From the NCBI RefSeq assembly GCF_001275675.1, contig NZ_LITM01000009.1:39055-103054 (forward strand): a stretch of DNA of 64,000 bases. The letters are read 5' to 3'. Positions 18,725 to 29,030 of this stretch are shown one piece after another (position 1 is the first letter of the stretch; the number at the start of each line of letters is the position of its first letter). The DNA is from Lysinibacillus sp. FJAT-14745. GTDB lineage: Bacteria > Bacillota > Bacilli > Bacillales_A > Planococcaceae. A program made the position numbers and the translations under genes. A model generated the notes under the pieces. That model ran no database searches. It was not told where the DNA came from and saw only the letters and a program-made list of their open reading frames with translations.

Positions 18725-18756
18725 AACCTATTACATTCAGCCCATTGTAATAGGTT
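18725..18756 (+). other. perfect 11-bp hairpin in the SLH gene leader
   Basis: AACCTATTACA / TGTAATAGGTT with a 10-nt loop, 45 bases before the TTG start of the SLH gene. There is no G+C-rich stem with U run at its foot, so mRNA stabilisation or protein binding is more likely than termination. Confidence 0.6.
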
Positions 18757-18800
18757 GATCCCAGCTATAAAAATTTTTTATTTACTTTGGAGGAAATTAT

Positions 18801-20219
18801 TTGAAGACCCATCGTTTTTATCACATCGCAATGGCATCAGCACTAGCAACAAGTGCTATTGTAATTGCCCCACAAGCAAATGCTGCATCGGTGTTCCCCG
18901 ATATAAATGCGTCAACTGAGGAAGGCAAAGCTGTTATTAACTTAGCCCAACGTGGCATTATATCAGGCTACCCAGATGGGACATTTAAACCTGCGAATCC
19001 TATTACTCGTACACAAGCTGCGAAAATTTTAGCTGGTATTTTAAAGCTAGATACGGTTCATGTAAAAAATCCTAATTTTAAGGACATAAAACCTGGAGAT
19101 GCAAATTATGGTGCGATTGCTGCTTTAGCAAATGCAGGTATTATTAGTGGATCCAATGGCTATTTCTACCCAACTAAAAATATTACACGTGGACAAATGT
19201 CAAAAATGATTGTGAAAGGTTTTCATTTACCAATTACAAACGGCATTTCCATTCCTTTCGAAGATGTCAATGAAGGCAGTGAATACGAACCATATATAAA
19301 AACGCTATTTGCCAACAACATCACAAAAGGTACAACTCCTACTACCTTTGGACCACAAACCAATGTAAAACGCTCCCAGTTAGCACTTTTTGTTGTTCGT
19401 GCTGAAAAAGCTCAAGGCAACACTACAGTTTTTGCTAGTCAATTTAAGCAAGATTATATCTTTGCTTCTTATGGCGGCATTAAGCCTGCAGAGGATATCT
19501 TTACATGGAGTGAAGATGAAGAAGATTATACGAGCGAGTCCATTACAATTAAACCGCTAAAAGAAGGTACAGGAAAATTAGTTATTACGGGCTTTAAGGA
19601 TGATTCTGAAGAATTTATGGATTTCTTTTACTTAGTACATGTGAAAAACGTAAATGGAAAGCTACAAACAACACTTGAAAAAGTGAAAGAAGAGGATTAT
19701 GTAGAAGACTCACCGCTCAACTTAATGGAAAGCGATTTAAAATTTGTCCCTACAGAGGTAAGTATTCAAACTGCGGATGGTCAAGCCTTATCCCCTAATT
19801 TATATAGTTTTAAATCAACGAATAATTCAGCTACACTTTCTATCTTTAAAAACGGGCAATATATTCTGACTTTCACGAATGGTACTCAACAACAAACGAT
19901 GGCTGCTGATGTTGATACGTATGATTTTGTGCGTAGTATTGATTTGTATCAAGTTACAGATGAGTTAACATTTTCGAGTAACAAACTATCGTTCGAGCCA
20001 ACACAAGTTGCCTTAGAAAAATTTAATTCTGAACCAGCAGCTGTGAAAGCTTCAATAAAGGAAAAGAATGTAAATGTTACACCATTAGCAGAAGGTCCCG
20101 CAATTTTACATATTACAGGTAAAAATGGTGAAACTGCTTACCTGTATATTGAATTTCTAAAAATCGCTAATAAATGGGTTGCTCGTTACGATTTTGTGGA
20201 TGATCCAGAAGAATATTAA
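18801..20219 (+). CDS. secreted S-layer-homology (SLH) domain protein
   Basis: 472 residues. The start is TTG with TTTGGAGG seven bases upstream. A signal peptide of about 28 residues ends AQANA before ASVFPD. Three SLH repeats follow: residues about 31-73 (FPDINAS... GYPDGTFKPANPITRTQAAKI), 91-130 (FKDIKPGD... YFYPTKNITRGQMSKM) and 150-195 (FEDVNEGS... TFGPQTNVKRSQLALF). SLH triplets bind pyruvylated secondary cell-wall polymer, so the protein is anchored on the cell surface. The remaining 270 residues look like beta-rich repeats of unknown function with an acidic end. Own plus-strand terminator follows. Orientation is opposite to the neighbouring recO block. Confidence 0.92.
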   Translation: MKTHRFYHIAMASALATSAIVIAPQANAASVFPDINASTEEGKAVINLAQRGIISGYPDGTFKPANPITRTQAAKILAGILKLDTVHVKNPNFKDIKPGDANYGAIAALANAGIISGSNGYFYPTKNITRGQMSKMIVKGFHLPITNGISIPFEDVNEGSEYEPYIKTLFANNITKGTTPTTFGPQTNVKRSQLALFVVRAEKAQGNTTVFASQFKQDYIFASYGGIKPAEDIFTWSEDEEDYTSESITIKPLKEGTGKLVITGFKDDSEEFMDFFYLVHVKNVNGKLQTTLEKVKEEDYVEDSPLNLMESDLKFVPTEVSIQTADGQALSPNLYSFKSTNNSATLSIFKNGQYILTFTNGTQQQTMAADVDTYDFVRSIDLYQVTDELTFSSNKLSFEPTQVALEKFNSEPAAVKASIKEKNVNVTPLAEGPAILHITGKNGETAYLYIEFLKIANKWVARYDFVDDPEEY

Positions 20220-20242
20220 TAAATTGTAGTGTAAAAAAGTAA

Positions 20243-20285
20243 AATGCCAGAAGATCAATATTAATGGTCTTCTGGCGTTTTTTCT
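20243..20285 (+). terminator. intrinsic terminator of the SLH gene, overlapping the 3' end of recO
   Basis: ATGCCAGAAGATC / GGTCTTCTGGCG stem followed by T6. The recO stop codon lies in its loop. Confidence 0.85.
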
Positions 20286-21055
20286 TGATCAGCACTTGTT
20301 CTTAACTGAAATTCAGGCGTTCTCTCAAGCTGTTCGATAAATTTTTTAGTCTTAAAACGAATTCCTGTTTGCTCCTCATAAATTGTAGTAATTATTTTTT
20401 TTATAAAATATTTTGTTTCTTTTTTCAATTCTAATTTCCCAATCTGATCAATCGGAACTGTATAGAACATTCGGATAAGCTTAAGCTGGGTCGGTGTTAA
20501 TCGAATGATATAAGGATCATGCTTATAACAACGATGACACAAAAAACCTCCCTGCACAAAAGAAAACGCAAATTCACCGTCTACGGCACCACAAGAAGCA
20601 CAAGCATGTAATATAGGTTGTACACCTGTATAAGGTAGCATTTTCCATTCTACGAACAATGTAATCGCCTCGGGGTCATAACCTTCCTCAATTGCTTGTA
20701 ATGCTTGAAGGAGCACATCAAATGCAAGTGGCTCAGTTTTCCCCTCTTCTACTACACGCTCGACAAGTTCCATTATATAACTTGCATAGGCCGTTGCCAT
20801 TATATCCTCGCGAATATGACGCATAGAATTAAGGTGCTCACCTTGTTGCAATGTCCCCATACCAGTATGATGCTGTACCATAAACATGCCATACGTAAAT
20901 GGCTGTGTCACAGATGCTAATCTACTGGAAGGCTTCTTCGCTCCTCGAGCCATCGTGGCAACCTTTCCTGCTTCTCTCGTTAGTAATGTTACAATTTTAT
21001 TTGATTCTCCGTAGGCACGCACCTTTAGGACAATTCCTTCCCATTTATGAAGCAT
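20261..21055 (-). CDS. recO: DNA repair protein RecO
   Basis: 264 residues. N-terminal OB-fold starts KWEGIVLKVRAYGESNKIVTLLTREAGKVATMARGAKKPSSR. A zinc finger is near residue 155 (CASCGAVDGEF then FLCHRC), followed by the C-terminal helical region. RecO helps RecR load RecA on SSB-coated single strands and anneals DNA. Downstream of era, as in B. subtilis, although the small yqzL gene between them is not seen here. A terminator hairpin (21091-21123) separates it from era. Confidence 0.95.
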   Translation of the reverse strand: MLHKWEGIVLKVRAYGESNKIVTLLTREAGKVATMARGAKKPSSRLASVTQPFTYGMFMVQHHTGMGTLQQGEHLNSMRHIREDIMATAYASYIMELVERVVEEGKTEPLAFDVLLQALQAIEEGYDPEAITLFVEWKMLPYTGVQPILHACASCGAVDGEFAFSFVQGGFLCHRCYKHDPYIIRLTPTQLKLIRMFYTVPIDQIGKLELKKETKYFIKKIITTIYEEQTGIRFKTKKFIEQLERTPEFQLRTSADQEKTPEDH

Positions 21056-21090
21056 CGATCCCCCTCTTTTCTACATGCTATGCATGAAAA

Positions 21091-21123
21091 TAGAGCTGTC
21101 CAATAAATTATTGGACAGCTCCA
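21091..21123 (-). terminator. hairpin terminator between era and recO
   Basis: GAGCTGTCCAAT / ATTGGACAGCTC, 12-bp perfect stem, with TATTTTC after it on the minus strand. Probably partial, as the T run is short. Confidence 0.65.
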
Positions 21124-21179
21124 TATAAAACTACAGCGACAAATAGGAATGTTGGTAAGTTGCTTTGTAGCTTATCCTA

Positions 21180-22503
<1,324 letters not shown>

Positions 22504-22542
22504 TCACCTCTACATAAAAAATAGCTCACCACCATAACGTGG

Positions 22543-22726
22543 GTTGATTTCCGTTCCGGCTGGGCGCTTTCCTGGGGGCGTCCGATGAGCCGCTTCGCTT
22601 GCGCTCCAGGGTCTCGGGCCAACACGATGTTGGTCACGAAGGCGTTATCACAGGATGTGATGCTTTTAGCCTTCGTTCCTCTATTGCTGATCCCCAAGGA
22701 GTCGCCCAGCCTCCACTTCAATCAAC
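22543..22726 (+). repeat. dispersed repeat family B, full copy
   Basis: 184 bp bounded by GTTGATT and AATCAAC, with GGCTGGGCG/CGCCCAGCC as inner arms. Internal hairpins CCAAC-ACGAT-GTTGG and ATCAC-AGGAT-GTGAT nested inside ACGAAGGC/GCCTTCGT. Flanks CTCACCACCATAACG (left) and AACTTTTGGTGACGAG (right, to about 22775) suggest an outer inverted repeat of about 10 bp. It sits between dgkA and cdd inside an otherwise tight gene block. Confidence 0.88.
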
Positions 22727-22833
22727 TTATAGCATGGATTAACAAATGTCCTCACTTAACTTTTGGTGACGAGCCTAATAATCATAATTATCCAGCACAA
22801 CTGCCACTATTTCATGACCGATTAATAGTAATA

Positions 22834-23184
22834 TCAAAACCATTTCGGTATAAATATGAGTAATCCGATTATAGCACTGAATATCGCAAATACAAGTACT
22901 GCGCCTGCTGCAAGATCTTTAGCCTGCTTAGCAAGTGGATGGATGGTAGGTGAAGCTAAATCTACTACTCGTTCAATTGCAGTATTTATCATTTCAAGTA
23001 CTAACATTATTGCTATTATTAGCAACACAATATACCATTCTATACGTGATAAATCCGTAAAATAGCCAGCAATCAAAGCTATTCCAGCACTTAGCAAATG
23101 GGACTTGAAATTTTGCTCAGTCCAGGCTGTCATGATACCTTTAAAGGCATACCCAAAAGAGCGTACGAATTTGCGAAAATCCAT
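22834..23184 (-). CDS. dgkA: undecaprenol/diacylglycerol kinase (DgkA family)
   Basis: 116 residues, three membrane helices. The family motif EMINTAIERVVDL is at about residue 64-76, preceded by an N-terminal amphipathic stretch (FGYAFKGIMTAWTEQNFKSH). In Gram-positives this enzyme phosphorylates undecaprenol for the lipid-carrier cycle. Starts one base after the ybeY stop region; order ybeY-dgkA-cdd-era as in B. subtilis. Confidence 0.93.
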   Translation of the reverse strand: MDFRKFVRSFGYAFKGIMTAWTEQNFKSHLLSAGIALIAGYFTDLSRIEWYIVLLIIAIMLVLEMINTAIERVVDLASPTIHPLAKQAKDLAAGAVLVFAIFSAIIGLLIFIPKWF

Positions 23185-23658
23185 TTATTCTCGTCCTAAG
23201 CCGAAAGATTGTAAAATCTCATCCTGCTTACCGAACATCACCTTTTCATCTTCTGGCTCCATATGATCATAGCCAAGTAGATGTAAGAAACCATGAACCG
23301 CTAAAAAGCCTAATTCTCGCTCAAATGTATGCCCATATTCCTCTGCTTGTTCTTTTGTACGATCCGTTGAAATAATAATATCTCCTAAGACACGAGGCAT
23401 CCCTTCAAATGTTACTTCCATTTCTCCCTCACCTAATTCCTCCAGGGCAAACGAGATAACATCTGTCGGTTGATCCTTGTCACGATATTCTCGGTTTATT
23501 TCTTGAATCACTTCATTTGTAACAAACGTCACTGATACTTCTGTTTCCGGTTCAATATTCTCTAGTTTCGCTGCATGCTGTAAAAGCTTTTCAACAAGCT
23601 CCATATGTTCAGCAGCCACTACATTTGTTTCATCTGTAAAATCAATTGTTAAAATCAT
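23185..23658 (-). CDS. ybeY: endoribonuclease/rRNA maturation factor YbeY
   Basis: 157 residues. The zinc site [11 protein letters not shown] (HxxxHxxGxDH) is near the end, with the upstream [12 protein letters not shown] and [10 protein letters not shown] segments of UPF0054. Needed for 16S rRNA 3'-end processing and late 70S quality control. Tight spacing with pgpH (8 bases) and dgkA. Confidence 0.97.
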   Translation of the reverse strand: MILTIDFTDETNVVAAEHMELVEKLLQHAAKLENIEPETEVSVTFVTNEVIQEINREYRDKDQPTDVISFALEELGEGEMEVTFEGMPRVLGDIIISTDRTKEQAEEYGHTFERELGFLAVHGFLHLLGYDHMEPEDEKVMFGKQDEILQSFGLGRE

Positions 23659-23666
23659 AGATCCTC

Positions 23667-25787
23667 CTACTTATCTGCCTTTGGATATTCAATTCGTGAG
23701 TGAAAAATTCCATTCAACGTTTCACAAAGTACTCGCTCTATACATTTTAACTCTTTTATTGAAATATCGCATTCATCAAATTGATTGTCTTGTACTCGAT
23801 CATCAATAATTGCTCGAACCAACTTTTGAATTTTCTCTGCATTCGGTTCCTTCATCGATCGGACCGCTGCCTCAACACTATCTGCAACGCTAATAACTGC
23901 CGCTTCCTTTGTTTGTGGTTTCGGACCTGGATATCTGTACATTGTATCATCGAAACATTTTCCTTCTTCCTTCGCTTTAAAGTAGAAGTATTTTAACAGA
24001 CTAGACCCGTGATGCTGCAAGGCAATATCGATAATTTCCTGCGGCATCTTATAACGTTTTAGCATTTCAGCCCCGTCAGTTGTATGCGCGATTATAATTT
24101 CCGCACTTTTTTCTGGGGACAATGAATCATGTGGGTTAATTCCAGACATTTGATTTTCGATGAAAAAGGCAGGTCGTTTTGTTTTACCAATATCATGATA
24201 ATAACATCCTACACGAGCTAGTAATCCATCCGCTCCTATTTCCTCACATGCTGCTTCTGCTAAGTTCGCCACCATTACACTATGATGATATGTTCCCGGA
24301 GCCTCCATTAGTAATTTTTTCAGCAATGGATGGTTTGGGTTCGATAATTCAATTAAACGCAACGACGACAATAAACTAAATGCTGATTCAAAAAATGGTA
24401 AAAGCCCCATTGTAAGAGCCCCTGAAAATAGAGCAGATATTATTGCCGCTATAAAGTAAAACATCAACTCTGGCATACCATAGGAAGATTGTGTCATCAG
24501 TAAATAAAATGCGATAAACGACATATTTACTAGCCCTATGACACCTACAGCATGTAGAATATGCGAACGCTTTTCTACACTGCCCAAAAAGAATAAGCTC
24601 GCAAAGCCTCCAAAAATTATATACAATGTAATTTCCATCTGCATGACAGATGAATAACCCTCTTGAAAAATAACACCCGCAGATGCCGCTGTCATAACCG
24701 TAATAAGTATCGCAGCACGATCATCCGCTAATAACCGTACAAGCATTGTTGCCAAAGCTGTTGGGAAAAGGAAAGCAACAGTAACATCGAAGCCACCTGA
24801 AACTAGGCTTATAAATTTCATCAGCAGGATGGATAAACTATACACAATTACTGTTACCAACAAGGCATTCCGTTTCTTGTGTTCATCTATATCCCAACGT
24901 TCAAATAAAACAAACATGAACATCATTTCTAGAAGGATTAAAATAATCAGCCCTGCAATCGGTTTCATCGATGCCTTATTACTCACCATACCAAGAAGCT
25001 CTAATTGACGAAACGCCTCATTATCAATAATTTGACCTTCCTGTACGATAATTTGGCCTTGAAGAATTCGAGTTGGTTCTACCGAATCCTTCGCTTGTTC
25101 CTTTCGAATTTTCGTTTGTTCTTCGTTTATCGTCTCGTTTTCGATAATACTCGTACGTCCAATTAAAACTACCGTATTAAATATTTTATCTGGGTAGCCT
25201 CGTTGTCCACGAATTTTTGCCTCAAAATCATTTTGAGACGCAAACACATTTTCTGATCGAATGGATTTTTGTAAATATTCCTGCACGAGTTTTGATAGTT
25301 GCGTACTTGTTCTTTTTAAATCTGCTTCACTTTGTACTAACAAACCTTCTAGCTGTGAATCAGTAAAGATGATTGGCATTTGCTCTGAATCTATTGATTC
25401 AAACTTTTTTCGGAGCTGCGCCACTTGGTCGGCAATCGGAATAGGTTCTTTGCTACTCTCAACATCCGCCTTTACGTCAAGAACATAATCAAATAAAGAG
25501 GTTACAATCGCAGCTCGCTGTTTAGCAACATCCGCAGAAAATTGATAGACTGGTTCAACCGCATTTGTTGCTTTTTCTCGTTCCTGCTGTGTTTTATAAG
25601 TATCTTCTATCGTTTTTGTAGATCGTACTGTTTCAGGCGCTAGTTGTAATGGTTTAAAATCATATGTAACACCTTTAACATTGCCATACATAAAAGCAAA
25701 TTGTAGGGCTCCTGTTAAGATGAGAACGACAATTAAAAAGTAGCGGAAGCCAATAAGTTCTGTAAATTTTTTTAATTGTTTCTGCAT
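23667..25787 (-). CDS. pgpH: c-di-AMP phosphodiesterase PgpH (7TM-HD)
   Basis: 706 residues. One membrane span at residues 15-33, then a large extracellular 7TMR-HDED domain (to about 270), then seven spans (about 275-470), then a cytoplasmic HD domain with [25 protein letters not shown] and ALQHHGSS. It hydrolyses c-di-AMP to pApA. Start ATG with GAGGTG upstream. It is in the phoH-pgpH-ybeY block, as in other Bacillales. Relevant to the c-di-AMP riboswitch upstream of ktrB at 32.1 kb. Confidence 0.95.
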   Translation of the reverse strand: MQKQLKKFTELIGFRYFLIVVLILTGALQFAFMYGNVKGVTYDFKPLQLAPETVRSTKTIEDTYKTQQEREKATNAVEPVYQFSADVAKQRAAIVTSLFDYVLDVKADVESSKEPIPIADQVAQLRKKFESIDSEQMPIIFTDSQLEGLLVQSEADLKRTSTQLSKLVQEYLQKSIRSENVFASQNDFEAKIRGQRGYPDKIFNTVVLIGRTSIIENETINEEQTKIRKEQAKDSVEPTRILQGQIIVQEGQIIDNEAFRQLELLGMVSNKASMKPIAGLIILILLEMMFMFVLFERWDIDEHKKRNALLVTVIVYSLSILLMKFISLVSGGFDVTVAFLFPTALATMLVRLLADDRAAILITVMTAASAGVIFQEGYSSVMQMEITLYIIFGGFASLFFLGSVEKRSHILHAVGVIGLVNMSFIAFYLLMTQSSYGMPELMFYFIAAIISALFSGALTMGLLPFFESAFSLLSSLRLIELSNPNHPLLKKLLMEAPGTYHHSVMVANLAEAACEEIGADGLLARVGCYYHDIGKTKRPAFFIENQMSGINPHDSLSPEKSAEIIIAHTTDGAEMLKRYKMPQEIIDIALQHHGSSLLKYFYFKAKEEGKCFDDTMYRYPGPKPQTKEAAVISVADSVEAAVRSMKEPNAEKIQKLVRAIIDDRVQDNQFDECDISIKELKCIERVLCETLNGIFHSRIEYPKADK

Positions 25788-25865
25788 CTGGCACCTCCTC
25801 TATCTATCTACTATCATACCAATTCAAAAAACATTTTTCCCGAAAAATGTATAAGAAAGAAAAAA

Positions 25866-25893
25866 AACAGCTATACAATTTGTATAGCTGTCA
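25866..25893 (-). terminator. intrinsic terminator of the phoH unit
   Basis: ACAGCTATACAA / TTGTATAGCTGT with T8 next on the minus strand. Confidence 0.85.
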
Positions 25894-25945
25894 CAAATTT
25901 TTCCATTTTCCAACCATTTTCATGTTTGTTAAATTTTATATTTAT

Positions 25946-26106
25946 CGCTTTACTTTCGGTGTAGACTTTAAATTTAGTCCCACCTGAGGTCACTTCGCTT
26001 TCGGTGCAGACTTTTAAACCCCGTTGCACCTGACGCTTCGCTTTCGGTGCAGACTTTTTTAAACCAGTTGCACCTGCCGTTACGTTTCACTTCACTTTCG
26101 GTGCAG
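25946..26106. repeat. four imperfect tandem repeats, each able to form a GGTGCA hairpin
   Basis: CTTTCGGTGCAGACTTT recurs at about 25951 (variant GGTGTAGAC), 25998, 26041 and 26095. Between copies GGTGCA pairs with TGCACC (for example 26003-26008 with 26024-26029). Spacings 43-54 nt. GC-richer than the flanks. Confidence 0.8.
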
Positions 26107-26139
26107 ACTTTAGAATTGCGCTTTGCGCAATTCTAAAGT
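26107..26139 (-). terminator. perfect palindrome overlapping the phoH stop codon
   Basis: ACTTTAGAATTGCGC / GCGCAATTCTAAAGT, 15-bp perfect stem with a TTT loop. The phoH TAG lies in the arm. There is no T run, so it may act as an mRNA 3' barrier rather than a true terminator. Confidence 0.6.
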
Positions 26140-27089
26140 TGCTGTTCTTCGTAGGCTTTGATGATTTTTGCTACGATTGGGTGGCGTACTACATCGCCTT
26201 GTTCTAAAATTTGGAAATGTATAGATTTTACATATTTTAGTGTGCGTTCGGCCACAATTAATCCAGATTCTGTATTTTTTGGTAGATCAATTTGTGTTTT
26301 GTCGCCGGTAATGACCATTTTTGAGCCAAAGCCTAGTCGCGTTAAAAACATCTTCATTTGTTGATGTGACGTATTTTGAGCTTCATCTAAAATGACAAAG
26401 GCATCGTCTAATGTACGGCCACGCATATACGCTAAAGGTGCAATTTCGATTGTGCCTCGTTCAATGAGTCTTTGAGTTTGTTCTGACCCATATATATCGT
26501 TTAAAGCGTCATAAAGAGGACGTAAATACGGATCTACCTTTTCCTTCAAATCCCCCGGAAGAAAGCCTAGAGACTCGCCTGCCTCTACTGCAGGGCGTGT
26601 TAAAATAATACGCTTAACGTGCCCGTTTTTTAGCGCCTGTGTTGCCATGACTACCGCTAAATACGTTTTCCCAGTACCAGCTGGTCCGATACCAAAAACA
26701 ACGTCTTTATGACGGATTGCTTGTATGTATTCTCGTTGACCTATTGTTTTTGCACGAATAGGCTTTCCTTTCGTCGTGCGAGCTATTTCTTCATCATAAA
26801 GTTCTGCAAAATATTCAATCGTTCCTTTTTGTGTCATTTCAATAGCTGTTGCAACATCACGCTGATCAATATTAATTCCTTTACGAATGACCTTTAAAAG
26901 AGCATGTAAAAGGAATGTCGCTTGTTCCTTTGCATCCTCTTCACCAGCAAGCTGAATTTGTTCACCACGTGTAATGATGTGAACGTGTAGAGCCTCTTCG
27001 ATTAATTTCATATTTGCATCGGAAATTCCGAGTAGCATAACCGCTTCGTTTGGATTATCCACTTGTAATACAGTTAAATGTTCTGACAT
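26133..27089 (-). CDS. phoH: PhoH family ATPase/RNA helicase
   Basis: 318 residues from ATG 27089; AAGGAG lies eight bases upstream, and the earlier in-frame ATG 27093 is too close to it. N-terminal KH-like segment, then P-loop GIGPAGTGKTYLAV, TRPAVEAGESLGFLPGDLKEKV and Walker B FVILDEAQNTSHQQMKMFLTR. PhoH2/PhoH proteins are linked to RNA handling and to YbeY. Its start overlaps the yqfD stop (ATGA-type overlap), so they are coupled. Confidence 0.95.
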   Translation of the reverse strand: MSEHLTVLQVDNPNEAVMLLGISDANMKLIEEALHVHIITRGEQIQLAGEEDAKEQATFLLHALLKVIRKGINIDQRDVATAIEMTQKGTIEYFAELYDEEIARTTKGKPIRAKTIGQREYIQAIRHKDVVFGIGPAGTGKTYLAVVMATQALKNGHVKRIILTRPAVEAGESLGFLPGDLKEKVDPYLRPLYDALNDIYGSEQTQRLIERGTIEIAPLAYMRGRTLDDAFVILDEAQNTSHQQMKMFLTRLGFGSKMVITGDKTQIDLPKNTESGLIVAERTLKYVKSIHFQILEQGDVVRHPIVAKIIKAYEEQQL

Positions 27090-27091
27090 AA

Positions 27092-28210
27092 TCATTCTCC
27101 TTGTGGGCCTTGTATTGGACTGGCTATGTTTTCATTGACTAAAAATAGAACTTTCCCTTCAACTGTACCATTCCCCCACTTTACCTGTAAAAGGTTTTCT
27201 TTTTTTATAACCGTTTTCGCAGGTAATGAACGTAGTACCTTTTCATGAAGCAATGGGATGAGCAATGAATCTATTTTAGATTCATCAAGCTCTACTTGTA
27301 TTTTTTTAGTGTACTGCTCCTCAACAATTGAAACATATGGATCGAGCCAATTAGGTAATTCTTTCTTTTGCACATAGTCAACTTTTTCTTTTTCTTGATG
27401 AATGCCTTTCACTAATACACGCCACTGCTTCTGTTGTAGCGTTTCCATCGTTAGCTTTCTTGGAATTTTAAATGAGCATTCGAGCCAATAGTCAGCGTAG
27501 ACCTCTCCCTTTGCCCCAACAAAGACTTGATCTTCACCACTTTCAATTACACCACTTACGAGAACATCTCCTTCATAAGCAGTATCGTTGACTGAAATTT
27601 TCCGTTCTCCATTTTGAATATTAAAGTGAGTAATAACACCACTTTTTGTTGCCACTAAATGTGTCGCTAATTTTTCATTCGTTTGTTTTGATTGTTTCGG
27701 GGACTCCTGAGGTCGTAAAATTACACGGCCACCATGCTTTTCAATATGCACCCACGAAAGATCTCGATGCCCTTCTAGTAGCTTCTGACGAATGACAGCA
27801 TCTGAAGGTAAGTCTTTTTTAGAAATGGGTGTTTCTAATTGAAATGTATCTTCAAAGGTCTTTCCTAGACGTTCCTCTAACTCTGGTGTTGCCGCCTCAA
27901 TATCAATACGCCAAATAATCTGTGCACATAGCAATGGAATTAATATCATCAACGCTAGGCCAAGCAAAGTCCAAAGCTGCGCTCGAAAAACTTTTAGTTC
28001 ATCAGCATAATAGACAGCCATTTTAAGTCGGTAACGCCTGCGTACACGGCGAATCTTTGGTAGATAATGCATAGTTGTTTCAAAAGCAACCTCTTGCTCA
28101 CGAAAGACAATCCGCTTTAATGGCACATGGTGTGCATGCAATGCTTGAATAAAAGGATGAACATTTTCATGGCGCTTTATACGTATGATAATTGGCCGAT
28201 TATTCCACAT
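27092..28210 (-). CDS. yqfD: sporulation protein YqfD
   Basis: 372 residues. One transmembrane segment at about residues 83-105 after a basic region (KIRRVRRRYRLKMAVYY). The extracytoplasmic part includes the YqfD-typical WRIDIEAATPELEERL, GHRDLSWVHIEKHGGRVILRPQE and VATKSGVITHFNIQNGE. In B. subtilis yqfC and yqfD are SigE-controlled and needed for sporulation in the mother cell. It overlaps yqfC by 11 bases and phoH by 4. No other role can be read. Confidence 0.92.
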   Translation of the reverse strand: MWNNRPIIIRIKRHENVHPFIQALHAHHVPLKRIVFREQEVAFETTMHYLPKIRRVRRRYRLKMAVYYADELKVFRAQLWTLLGLALMILIPLLCAQIIWRIDIEAATPELEERLGKTFEDTFQLETPISKKDLPSDAVIRQKLLEGHRDLSWVHIEKHGGRVILRPQESPKQSKQTNEKLATHLVATKSGVITHFNIQNGERKISVNDTAYEGDVLVSGVIESGEDQVFVGAKGEVYADYWLECSFKIPRKLTMETLQQKQWRVLVKGIHQEKEKVDYVQKKELPNWLDPYVSIVEEQYTKKIQVELDESKIDSLLIPLLHEKVLRSLPAKTVIKKENLLQVKWGNGTVEGKVLFLVNENIASPIQGPQGE

Positions 28211-28460
28211 TATCGTTCACACCCATATCTTTTGTCATTTTCATATGAAGCTCCTGTAAATCCTCTACAGAAAGATGAAGCATTTCTTCTTTAAGAGCAT
28301 TAATTTCCACTGATTTTCCACGCACAGTAATATGGTAATCTGCATAGATAAAAGAGCATGATGAAGCATCAGCATGTAGAAAACGATATGGCCCAATGAT
28401 TTTTAATGTTTCATATTGTAATAATTCCATTAGTGGCGTTAATTGAAATAGTTTTCTCAT
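28200..28460 (-). CDS. yqfC: sporulation protein YqfC (YabP/YqfC family)
   Basis: 86 residues. Pattern LMELLQYETLKIIGPYRFLHADASS then YADYHITVRGKSVEINAL is the YabP/YqfC beta-rich fold. Partner of YqfD; overlapping start/stop. Small, no membrane span. Confidence 0.9.
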   Translation of the reverse strand: MRKLFQLTPLMELLQYETLKIIGPYRFLHADASSCSFIYADYHITVRGKSVEINALKEEMLHLSVEDLQELHMKMTKDMGVNDNVE

Positions 28461-28515
28461 AAAAAAATGCCTCCTTCTTCGGCAATATATGCATCGAAAA
28501 AGGAGGACATGCTAG

Positions 28516-29004
28516 TTATTTTCTTTTTGCTTTTGGAGGACCTAAAACTTCTGCCATTACAACAGCCTGCATTAATGATTTTTTTGATCTTGGTAATTGA
28601 AAAGCCGATTGTGATTCAGCTACTCCCACAACTTTTTTCCCAGCTGCCAAACGACCGTTACTTTCTCTATTCGTAGTACGACTCATTTTCTCAGTTGGGA
28701 TTAACGGTGGTGCTACATAGCTTTGATTTTCTTTATTTACTGTTTCTTCGACAATTTTTTTCGGCTCTTCAACTTTTGGCTGTTCATTTTTCCATTCACC
28801 TATAAATTCACGCGCAAAATCCTCAAAGCTCTGTGGTTTAGAAGTAGGACGTTGCGTTGGAGTCATCTCTTCTTTTTTTACAACAGGAGGCTCAACATGT
28901 GAATCCTTATTGAAAGGAGGCATTGGTTTTTGTTCTTTCTTTTTTGATTTACCGAAAATAGAGCTGACTATGGCAATTATCGCAAATATAATTAATTGTT
29001 CCAT
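28516..29004 (-). CDS. membrane-anchored hypothetical protein downstream of floA
   Basis: 162 residues. An N-terminal hydrophobic anchor (residues 2-16) is followed by a Lys/Pro/Glu-rich disordered stretch with the short element SFEDFAREFIGEW. The C-terminus SLMQAVVMAEVLGPPKAKRK resembles the (I/V)LAEILGPPRAKR end found in small proteins encoded beside floA in other Bacillales. It fits an accessory to the FloA/NfeD membrane platform. Starts 27 bases after floA. Function unknown. Confidence 0.8.
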   Translation of the reverse strand: MEQLIIFAIIAIVSSIFGKSKKKEQKPMPPFNKDSHVEPPVVKKEEMTPTQRPTSKPQSFEDFAREFIGEWKNEQPKVEEPKKIVEETVNKENQSYVAPPLIPTEKMSRTTNRESNGRLAAGKKVVGVAESQSAFQLPRSKKSLMQAVVMAEVLGPPKAKRK

Positions 29005-29030
29005 TTATTAGTACCGCTCCTTTCAGTTTT

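Larger units (their letters stand above)
17730..18800. other. 1-kb intergenic region: two family A pieces, a decayed family B trace and an SLH leader
   Basis: Contains family A copy A2 (17775-17915), a family A head alone (18026-18052), AT-rich sequence from 18060 to 18430, a decayed family B-like trace from 18441, and the leader of the SLH gene with a hairpin at 18725-18756. No gene supported; the open frame at 18686-18919 overlaps the SLH gene in another frame. Confidence 0.6.
25788..26132. other. intergenic region with terminator and hairpin-forming repeats
   Basis: Between phoH and pgpH. Contains the terminator 25866-25893 and four repeats of 43-54 nt (25946-26106). This splits phoH and pgpH, which are adjacent in many relatives, into separate units. 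Confidence 0.6.
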
